Source of the DNA: Luteimonas sp. JM171
Lineage (GTDB): Bacteria; Pseudomonadota; Gammaproteobacteria; Xanthomonadales; Xanthomonadaceae
Assembly (NCBI RefSeq): GCF_001717465.1
Contig: NZ_CP017074.1
Location: 169,846-233,845 of the forward strand
Direction: 5' to 3'
DNA length: 64,000 nucleotides
Shown here: positions 56,694 through 64,000 of the stretch, piece by piece
Layout: every line of letters begins with the position of its first letter
Position numbering within the stretch: position 1 is the first letter of the stretch
Position numbers and translations under genes: made by a program
Notes under the pieces: model-generated
Told to the model about the DNA's origin: nothing
What the model saw: the letters and a program-made list of their open reading frames with translations, nothing else
The model's database searches: none

Positions 56694-58283
56694 ATGTTGG
56701 AACCCGATCTCAAAGCCCAGCTCAAGGCCTACCTGGAACGCGCCACGCGCCCCATCCAGATCACCGCATCCGTGGATGACGGCGAGAAGTCGGCCCAGAT
56801 GCTGTCGCTGCTGGACGACCTGCAGGAGGCCAGCGCGCTGATCAGCGTGGACGTGGTGCGCGATGACGACGAGCGCAAGCCGTCGTTCGCGCTGACCAGC
56901 CCGGGCCAGGACATGCACCTGCGCTTCGCCGGCCTGCCCATGGGCCACGAGTTCACCTCGCTGGTGCTGGCGCTGCTGCAGGTTGGCGGGCATCCCCCCA
57001 AGGCCGCCGGGGAAACGCTGGAGCAGGTGCGCAACCTGGAGGGCGAGTTCCTGTTTGAAACCTACTATTCGCTCAGCTGCCAGAACTGCCCGGACGTGGT
57101 CCAGGCGCTGAACCTGATGGCGGTGCTCAATCCCAACATCCGCCACGTCGCCATCGACGGCGCCCTGTTCCAGGACGAGGTCGAGGCGCGCGAGATCATG
57201 TCGGTGCCCACCGTGTTCCTCAACGGCAAGCCGTTCGACCAGGGCCGCATGAGCCTGGAGCAGATCGTGGCCAAGATCGACACCGGCGCCGAGGAGCGCA
57301 TGGCGAAGCAGATCGCGGCCAAGGATCCGTTCGACGTGCTGGTGGTCGGCGGCGGCCCGGCCGGCGCGGCCGCGGCGATCTACTCGGCCCGCAAGGGCAT
57401 CCGCACCGGCGTTGCCGCCGAGCGCTTCGGCGGCCAGGTGCTGGACACCCTCTCGATCGAGAACCTGGTGTCGGTGCCCCATACCGAGGGCCCGAAGCTC
57501 GCCACCGCGCTCGAGCAGCACGTGCGCGAGTACGACGTGGACATCATGGACCTGCAGAGCGCCGAAGCGCTGGTGCCGGCTGGCGATGACGGCCTGCACG
57601 AAATCCAGCTTGCCAATGGCGCCTCGCTGCGGGCGAAGACGGTGGTCGTGTCCACCGGCGCGCGCTGGCGGCAGATGAACGTGCCGGGCGAGAACGAGTA
57701 CCGCAACAAGGGCGTGGCCTACTGCCCGCACTGCGACGGCCCGCTGTTCAAGGGCAAGCACGTGGCGGTGATCGGCGGCGGCAACTCCGGCGTCGAGGCC
57801 GCGATCGACCTCGCCGGCATCGTTGCCCACGTGACCCTGCTCGAATTCGACGTGAAGCTGCGTGCCGACGAAGTGCTGCAGCGCAAGTTGCGCAGCCTCC
57901 CGAACGTGACCATCCTCACCAGTGCCCAGACCACGAAGGTACTGGGCGACGGCAAGCGCGTGACCGGCCTGGCCTACACCGACCGCACCAGCGGTGAGAG
58001 CCGCGAGGTCGCACTGGAGGGCATCTTCGTGCAGATCGGCCTGCTGCCCAACACCGAGTGGCTCAAGGGCACGGTGGAGCTTTCCGACCGCGGCGAGATC
58101 ATCACCGACAGCCACGGCCGCACCAACGTGCCGGGCGTGTTTGCCGCCGGCGACTGCACCACCACGCCGTACAAGCAGATCGTGATCGCCATGGGCGAAG
58201 GCTCGCGCGCGGCGCTGGCCGCGTTTGACCACATCATCCGCACCTCGGCCCCGGCGGCGGCCGAGGCGGGAGCCGCGGCGTGA
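56694..58283 (+). CDS. ahpF: Alkyl hydroperoxide reductase subunit F
   Basis: Flavoprotein that passes electrons from NADH to AhpC; 529 residues. The N-terminal thioredoxin-like domain carries SCQNCP (Cys129, Cys132), as in E. coli. The FAD site is [14 protein letters not shown] (217-230), the disulfide YCPHC (Cys344, Cys347), and the NADH site [20 protein letters not shown] precedes the start. Confidence 0.98.
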   Translation: MLEPDLKAQLKAYLERATRPIQITASVDDGEKSAQMLSLLDDLQEASALISVDVVRDDDERKPSFALTSPGQDMHLRFAGLPMGHEFTSLVLALLQVGGHPPKAAGETLEQVRNLEGEFLFETYYSLSCQNCPDVVQALNLMAVLNPNIRHVAIDGALFQDEVEAREIMSVPTVFLNGKPFDQGRMSLEQIVAKIDTGAEERMAKQIAAKDPFDVLVVGGGPAGAAAAIYSARKGIRTGVAAERFGGQVLDTLSIENLVSVPHTEGPKLATALEQHVREYDVDIMDLQSAEALVPAGDDGLHEIQLANGASLRAKTVVVSTGARWRQMNVPGENEYRNKGVAYCPHCDGPLFKGKHVAVIGGGNSGVEAAIDLAGIVAHVTLLEFDVKLRADEVLQRKLRSLPNVTILTSAQTTKVLGDGKRVTGLAYTDRTSGESREVALEGIFVQIGLLPNTEWLKGTVELSDRGEIITDSHGRTNVPGVFAAGDCTTTPYKQIVIAMGEGSRAALAAFDHIIRTSAPAAAEAGAAA

Positions 58284-58311
58284 GAACGCGCGCGCGGCAG
58301 GCGGCCCGGCC

Positions 58312-59262
58312 GTGAACCTGCGCGACCTGTACTACCTGGTCGCGCTGGCCGACCACAGGCATTTCGGCCGCGCCGCGGCCGCCTGCTTTGTCAGCCAGCC
58401 GACCCTGTCCACGCAGATCCGCAAGCTCGAGGAAGAGCTGGGCGTGGCCCTGGTTGAACGCAATCCCCGGCAGGTCATGCTCACTCCCGCCGGGCACGCG
58501 GCCACTGAACGGGCGCGCCGGATCGTGGCCGAAGTCGAACAGCTCAAGGAGGCTGCCCGCCGCGACCAGGATCTGGAATCGGGGTCGGTGCGGCTGGGCA
58601 TCTTCCCGACCCTGGCCCCCTACCTGCTGCCGCACGCCGTGCCGGCGGTGCGCGATCGCTTCCCGCGGCTGGAACTGCTGCTGGTGGAAGAAAAAAGCGA
58701 CGTGCTCATGGCCCGCCTGCGCGAGGGCCGGCTGGACGCGGCAATCCTCGCCCTGCCGGTGGAGGACGAGCAGCTGCACAGCGAAACCCTGTTCGAGGAA
58801 GACTTCGTCCTCGCAGTACCCCGGGGACACCCCCTGGCCGGACGCGAGGGCCTGCGCATGCAGGACCTGGACAACGAGCGCCTGCTGCTGCTGGAAGACG
58901 GCCACTGCCTGCGCGAACAGGCGCTCGAGGTCTGCCACCTGGCCGGCGCCCACGAGAAGAGCGAGTTCCGCGCCACCAGCCTGGAGACGCTGCGCCAGAT
59001 GGTGGCGGCCAACGTCGGCCTGACCCTGCTGCCCGCGCTTGCGGTGAAGCCGCCCGTGGCGCCCTCCCCCGACATCCGCCTGCTGGCATTCGACGAGCCG
59101 CCCAGCCGCCGCATCGCCATGGTCTGGCGCCGCACCTCGGCCCTGGATGGCTTCCTGCGCCACCTGGCCGGGGTGTTCCGCGCCCTTCCCGGCGCGCTGT
59201 TCGAATATCATCCCGGCCCTGCCGCAGGAACCGCTGCCAACGGGGCCAGCGCGGACGCTTGA
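58312..59262 (+). CDS. oxyR: Hydrogen peroxide-sensing LysR regulator OxyR
   Basis: 316 residues from a GTG at 58312, 28 bases after ahpF. The N-terminal helix-turn-helix includes CFVSQPTLSTQIRKLEEELG. The redox cysteines fall at 199 and 208 (DGHCLREQALEVC), the exact E. coli numbering, and RATSLETLRQMVAA follows. It likely activates ahpC, ahpF and perhaps msrA on peroxide oxidation. The upstream frame is open into ahpF, but the GTG gives the family N-terminus. Confidence 0.96.
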   Translation: MNLRDLYYLVALADHRHFGRAAAACFVSQPTLSTQIRKLEEELGVALVERNPRQVMLTPAGHAATERARRIVAEVEQLKEAARRDQDLESGSVRLGIFPTLAPYLLPHAVPAVRDRFPRLELLLVEEKSDVLMARLREGRLDAAILALPVEDEQLHSETLFEEDFVLAVPRGHPLAGREGLRMQDLDNERLLLLEDGHCLREQALEVCHLAGAHEKSEFRATSLETLRQMVAANVGLTLLPALAVKPPVAPSPDIRLLAFDEPPSRRIAMVWRRTSALDGFLRHLAGVFRALPGALFEYHPGPAAGTAANGASADA

Positions 59263-59383
59263 TCGCCGTCGCAAGCGGCGCTACGGTAAGACTCGACCGA
59301 CTGCGGGCGGCGCGCCAAGCGTCGCCCGCTTTCCGTTCAGGATATCCATGGCCCGCCTCAGGGCCCACCCAGGAACCAGACCC

Positions 59384-59809
59384 ATGACTGACAGCCGGCC
59401 CAGCCAGGCGCCCCCGGCCCTGATCGTTTCCAGCCTCGACGCCGCCCGGCTGGAGGCGCTGCTCGAGTCGCCGCGATGGCGCGACCTGCCGGCGGCGCAG
59501 GCGCTGCAGGACGAGCTGCTGCGCGCGGAAGTGCGCCCGGTGGACCAGATGCCCGACGGCGTGGTGGGCATGCATTCGCGCGTGGAATGCGAAGACGAGG
59601 ACAGCGGCAAGCGCTACCACCTCACTCTGGTCTATCCGCACGAGGCCGATGTGGCCACGGGGCAGGTATCGGTGCTGGCGCCGATGGGCAGCGCCCTGAT
59701 CGGCCTGTCGGTGGGCCAGCACATCGACTGGCCCAATCCCGAAGGCCGGCCCCTGCACCTGAAGGTGATCGCCGTCGAGCGGCCGGCACCGCCGAAGGCG
59801 GCTTCCTGA
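59384..59809 (+). CDS. rnk: Nucleoside diphosphate kinase regulator (Rnk)
   Basis: 141 residues from the ATG at 59384 with AGGA upstream. The C-terminal half has the GreA/GreB-like fold (RYHLTLVYPHEADVATGQVS, then SVLAPMGSALIGLSVGQHID). Rnk binds RNA polymerase near the secondary channel and affects NTP pools in pseudomonads. It converges with msrA. Confidence 0.9.
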   Translation: MTDSRPSQAPPALIVSSLDAARLEALLESPRWRDLPAAQALQDELLRAEVRPVDQMPDGVVGMHSRVECEDEDSGKRYHLTLVYPHEADVATGQVSVLAPMGSALIGLSVGQHIDWPNPEGRPLHLKVIAVERPAPPKAAS

Positions 59810-59828
59810 CCGGCGGCCCGGGCTCCGC

Positions 59829-60404
<576 letters not shown>

Positions 60405-60483
60405 GGGGTTCCTTGTTCTGCAGTCATGCCGATCATGATGTGGCCTGCGCGGCACCGATCCAAGCACCCGTCGCAGCCAGCGT

Positions 60484-61419
60484 TCACGCAGCCTGGGCCG
60501 GCAGCCGCGAGCGCCCCCTGAGGCTGGCCAGGAAAATCCCGGCGAGGGTCAGCGCCAGGCCTGCCCAGGCGCGGGGCTCCACCGTGATGTCCAGCACCAG
60601 CAGATCCAGGAGGAAGGCGACGATGGGCTGCAGCAGCAACAGCAGCCCCACCACCGCCACCTTCAGGTGTTCCATGGCGCGCGAGATCAGCATCCAGCTC
60701 AGGCAATGGCCGAATCCGGCCAGCACCAGCAGCCAGAACAGCGATTCCCAGCCGGGGATGGCAAACGGGCTTCCCTCGGCGAGCCCGGCCAGCCCCAGCA
60801 GGGCGGCGCACAGCAGCGCGATCACCGCGAGGACCTGGATGACGGGAGGGCGCCCGCCGCCGGCGCCCCCGCTGGTGCGGGCCTCGGCCTGGGCTCGGCG
60901 CAGCGAGAGGTTGTACAGCGCGTAGCACAACCCGGTGCCCAGACCCGCCCATACGCCCCAGCGATATCCAGCCGGCAGGCTGTCCCAGTCGCCGCCGAGC
61001 ATCAGGTACAAACCGAGGAAAGCCAGCGCGATGCCGGACGCGAAGCGCAGCCCCACCCGCTCGCCAAACAGCAGCATCCCCGCCAGCGCCATGAAGAACA
61101 CCTGGGCATTGGCCAGCAGGGTGGCCAGCCCGGGCCCCACGAGCAGGATGCTCCGGTGCCACAGCCACAGGTCGGCGGCGAACGCCGCAGCCGCCGCGCC
61201 GCACCACCACCACACCGCCCGCGGCAGCGGCCGCCAGCCGCCCTGCACGGTGAGCACGGCGGCCAGCATCAGCCCTGCGAACAGCATGCGGTAGAAGGCG
61301 GAAATGGTGGCCGGGGTTTCGGCAAAGCGCACCATCAGCCCGTTGCTGCCGATGATCGCGGCGCCGGCCAGCATCCACAGCAATGCCCGGCCGTTGCCCC
61401 CTTCCTCCTGCTGCGCCAT
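60484..61419 (-). CDS. EamA/DMT-superfamily transporter
   Basis: 311 residues from the ATG at 61419, about ten membrane helices in two EamA repeats. The first repeat starts [17 protein letters not shown] and the second near [18 protein letters not shown] Gly/Arg-rich cytoplasmic loop (about 180-193) joins them. Substrate unknown; many relatives export amino acids or metabolites. The gene is followed by msrA 79 bases on. Confidence 0.88.
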   Translation of the reverse strand: MAQQEEGGNGRALLWMLAGAAIIGSNGLMVRFAETPATISAFYRMLFAGLMLAAVLTVQGGWRPLPRAVWWWCGAAAAAFAADLWLWHRSILLVGPGLATLLANAQVFFMALAGMLLFGERVGLRFASGIALAFLGLYLMLGGDWDSLPAGYRWGVWAGLGTGLCYALYNLSLRRAQAEARTSGGAGGGRPPVIQVLAVIALLCAALLGLAGLAEGSPFAIPGWESLFWLLVLAGFGHCLSWMLISRAMEHLKVAVVGLLLLLQPIVAFLLDLLVLDITVEPRAWAGLALTLAGIFLASLRGRSRLPAQAA

Positions 61420-61474
61420 TTCCAACCTGACCCTGGACCCGATGGCGCAGCTTATCAGCGCGCCGCCGCGCGGC

Positions 61475-63625
61475 TCAGGTGAAGACCGCCGGCGCCACGT
61501 GCACGCAGTTGCGTCCGGCGCGCTTGGAGGCGTAGAGCGCCTTGTCGGCGCGGTCGATGGTGGCCTCGGGGGAGCGCTCGCCATCGCGGCGGGTCGCCAC
61601 GCCCACACTCACCGTCAGGCGCAGCGCCTGCCCCTCCCAGTCCACCGACTGCCGCTCCACGGCAGCGCGCAGCTTCTCGCCCACCTGCCGCGCCGCCGCA
61701 CCGCCGCGGCCGGGCAGGATGGCGATGAACTCCTCCCCGCCATAGCGCCCGAACAGGTCGCCCTCCTCCAGCGCGCCCGACAGCGTGGCGGCGACCGCAC
61801 GCAGGCACTGGTCCCCGCAGGCGTGCCCGTGGCGGTCGTTGATGGCCTTGAACCGGTCCAGGTCCACGAACAGCACCGACAGCGGAGTCCCATCCCGGTC
61901 TGCCTCGGCAAACGAGCGGGCCAGCCACTGGTCGATCGATCGCCGGTTGAGGCTGCCGGTGAGCGCATCGAGCTCGGCCGACTGGCGCAGCTTGATGGCT
62001 GCAATGGCCTGGTCCACGTGCATCTGGGTGATGCGGCAGAACTCGCTCACCAGGGCCATTTCATCCGGGGCGAAGCCTTCGCCGCCGCGGCGCCACACCA
62101 CCAGCGCGCCCCAGGCGGGCGCACGCAGCTTGAGCGGTACCAGCGCCTGCGTGGCCGCGCCGTCGGGCAGGGCCGCGGGCTGTTGCAGGGCAATGGCGTT
62201 GGCAGCCTGGCGGCGCAGCGCCAGCAGCTGCCCGCGCAGTTGGTCGGCCGCCTCGTCCTTCCGCTCCGGCGGATCCACCAGCAGCAACCCGCCCCCCTGC
62301 AGGCCCTCGGCCACCACCACCAGCAGCTCCACCGGCAGCAGCGGAAGCAGGTGGTCGGCCATCACCCGGAAGCCGGTCCATGCCACCTCCTCCTGGCCCA
62401 CCTGGCGCAGCCGCGACTGCAGCGCGTTGACCAGGTCGGTGCGCGCGGCTTCGCGCAGCATCCGGCGCTCGGTGTCCGCGCGCGCCAGCCGGTCGCGGTC
62501 CCGCTGTTCGCGATATTCGCTGATCCTCTGCACCAGGCCGATCGCCGTGAAGGTCAGGAAGACCACCATTCCGAGCTGGTACAGCATCCGCAACAGCAGC
62601 GGATCGAACGGTTCCCCAAACAGCTGGAAATCCTTCAGCACGGCGACCGCCACGATCACCACCAGCAACCCCGTCAGCGGCCAGGCCATGGCGATCCGGC
62701 GCCGCGCGGCCCCGGCAAGCGCCACCAGGCTGCCGGCTGCCACCGCCACCCAGGCGAAGGTGCTGACGTCATCCCACAGCCAACCGGGCACCCCCAAGCC
62801 CACCCCGAGCAGGCACGCGGCCGCTGCCACCAGCAGCGACCAGTACAGGATGTCCGCGATGCGGTCGATCCAAGGCCCGGTGTACTCCACCGCCACGTAT
62901 TGCTGGATCAGCCGGACCCAGGTGGCCAGGAACACGAACACCAGCGCCCAGATGCCCACCACCTCGAAATGCGCCAGCATCCGCATGCCCGGGACTGCGT
63001 ACAGGTGACCGTTGATCGCTGCCAGGCTGGCCGCCAGCGTGGCCGTGCATGCGGCCAGGGTGAGGAACACCCGGTCGCGGGCCGCGGCATACAGCGACAG
63101 CGACAGCATCGCGAGCATGAGCAGGCCCGCATAGACCGCGGCGCTGCCGACCGCGCCGGCCTGTTCAAGCCGATTGGCCTGGACCCGCGACATCACCCGC
63201 GGCCATGCCGCCCGGGTGGCGGCAGGGGACACGTGGATGGTGGCGGTGATGGGGCCTTCCCAGCGGCGCGGCAATTCGAAGGCAAAGCCGGAGGGCAGCA
63301 CGCCTTCCGCATCGTCCGGGCGGAAAAAACCGAGCTCGCGGCTGCTCCAGCCGTGGGCGTCGACCCGCACCGACTGGTACGGCTGGCGCGGCAGCCAGAT
63401 CACCCAGGGCGGCGCGTCCGCCCCGGCAGGGGGCAGCTCGAACCGGATCGTCGTCGAGTCCACCCCCGCGCTGGCGCCCGGCATGGCTTGCACCGAGACC
63501 GGGTCACCGCCGGCACCGCCCAGGCCCGCCAGCGCCGCGCCGACGATGGCCACCAGCAGCAGGAGGCCGCCGAGCTGCCACAGCCCGCCGCTTCTGGAGC
63601 CCTCACCCCGGGCGCGGCTCAGCAT
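61475..63625 (-). CDS. Membrane diguanylate cyclase (7TM sensor, GGDEF)
   Basis: 716 residues. An N-terminal helix and a periplasmic beta-rich domain (about 45-145) precede a seven-helix membrane region (about 155-370). A coiled-coil, a GAF-like segment (about 425-540) and a GGDEF domain follow. The active site is YGGEEF (GGEEF at 629-633) with [14 protein letters not shown] upstream. The inhibitory I-site is EEGD instead of RxxD, so product inhibition is probably lost. Expected to make c-di-GMP in response to an unknown periplasmic cue. Divergent from glnS. Confidence 0.92.
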   Translation of the reverse strand: MLSRARGEGSRSGGLWQLGGLLLLVAIVGAALAGLGGAGGDPVSVQAMPGASAGVDSTTIRFELPPAGADAPPWVIWLPRQPYQSVRVDAHGWSSRELGFFRPDDAEGVLPSGFAFELPRRWEGPITATIHVSPAATRAAWPRVMSRVQANRLEQAGAVGSAAVYAGLLMLAMLSLSLYAAARDRVFLTLAACTATLAASLAAINGHLYAVPGMRMLAHFEVVGIWALVFVFLATWVRLIQQYVAVEYTGPWIDRIADILYWSLLVAAAACLLGVGLGVPGWLWDDVSTFAWVAVAAGSLVALAGAARRRIAMAWPLTGLLVVIVAVAVLKDFQLFGEPFDPLLLRMLYQLGMVVFLTFTAIGLVQRISEYREQRDRDRLARADTERRMLREAARTDLVNALQSRLRQVGQEEVAWTGFRVMADHLLPLLPVELLVVVAEGLQGGGLLLVDPPERKDEAADQLRGQLLALRRQAANAIALQQPAALPDGAATQALVPLKLRAPAWGALVVWRRGGEGFAPDEMALVSEFCRITQMHVDQAIAAIKLRQSAELDALTGSLNRRSIDQWLARSFAEADRDGTPLSVLFVDLDRFKAINDRHGHACGDQCLRAVAATLSGALEEGDLFGRYGGEEFIAILPGRGGAAARQVGEKLRAAVERQSVDWEGQALRLTVSVGVATRRDGERSPEATIDRADKALYASKRAGRNCVHVAPAVFT

Positions 63626-63843
63626 GGCCGTGCTCCGTCCTGGAACGCATCCTGCACCACCTGATCCCCCCTGATCAGCATGCCGGCCCGCGCCGACGTA
63701 CGGCGCAAGCGCCGCACCGGGAAAATGGTAACAGCATCACAGTTGCGCTGGCGCCGTCCCGTCCAGCCGCCCTGCTGCGCCTCGGCTACACTGGACGGTC
63801 CCCGGCGCAGCCCGCGCCCGCAACTCCCCACAACCCACGACGC

Positions 63844-64000
<157 letters not shown>

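Overview
The window looks like a chromosomal segment of a GC-rich gammaproteobacterium of the Xanthomonadaceae type (Lysobacter, Luteimonas, Stenotrophomonas or a relative). This is inferred from very high GC, the gene order TPR protein-lolB-ispE-tRNA(Gln)-prs-rplY-pth-ychF next to the tuf/rpo cluster, an OxyR with the enterobacterial cysteine numbering, and a secreted proteinase-K-like subtilase with a PPC tail. No 16S rRNA is present, so the genus is not settled. I see no phage, transposase, CRISPR array or plasmid gene.

Positions 1-18.1 kb, all on the minus strand, hold the transcription/translation core. Read in the direction of transcription it is: promoter, tRNA-Tyr, tRNA-Gly, tRNA-Thr, tuf copy 2, tRNA-Trp, secE, nusG, rplK, rplA, rplJ, rplL, rpoB, rpoC, then a separate strong promoter, rpsL, rpsG, fusA and tuf copy 1 (cut by the window start). 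Positions 18.1-25 kb continue on the minus strand with ychF, pth, rplY, prs, tRNA-Gln, ispE, lolB and a TPR protein; ispE ends inside the tRNA-Gln gene.

Positions 25-32.6 kb are on the plus strand: hemA, prfA, a bacterial O-GlcNAc-transferase-like protein in overlap with prfA, moaB, an FMN reductase, an Old Yellow Enzyme and a pirin. Positions 32.6-36.7 kb hold a minus-strand acyP-tlpA-yihY operon, a plus-strand wrbA-like/DUF2069/single-domain asparaginase group, and a free-standing propeptide-like small protein.

Positions 36.7-42 kb are the most distinctive region. A secreted subtilase with its own terminator is transcribed away from a 950-residue membrane-anchored winged-helix/TPR regulator, with the orphan I9-like protein downstream of the subtilase. 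Positions 42-47 kb carry the three-gene proton-translocating transhydrogenase (pntAa, pntAb, pntB), split by an oppositely oriented ECF sigma/membrane partner/DUF3106 operon. Positions 47-51.7 kb hold two tandem DUF1631 paralogues.

Positions 51.7-64 kb hold a nitroreductase/5'-3' exonuclease/NUDIX operon, pip, prmC, an oxidative-stress group (ahpC, ahpF, oxyR, rnk, msrA), a DMT-family permease, a membrane diguanylate cyclase and the first codons of glnS. The ahp genes, oxyR and msrA form a plausible peroxide-response unit: sensor-regulator, peroxide reductase with its flavoprotein, and methionine-sulfoxide repair.
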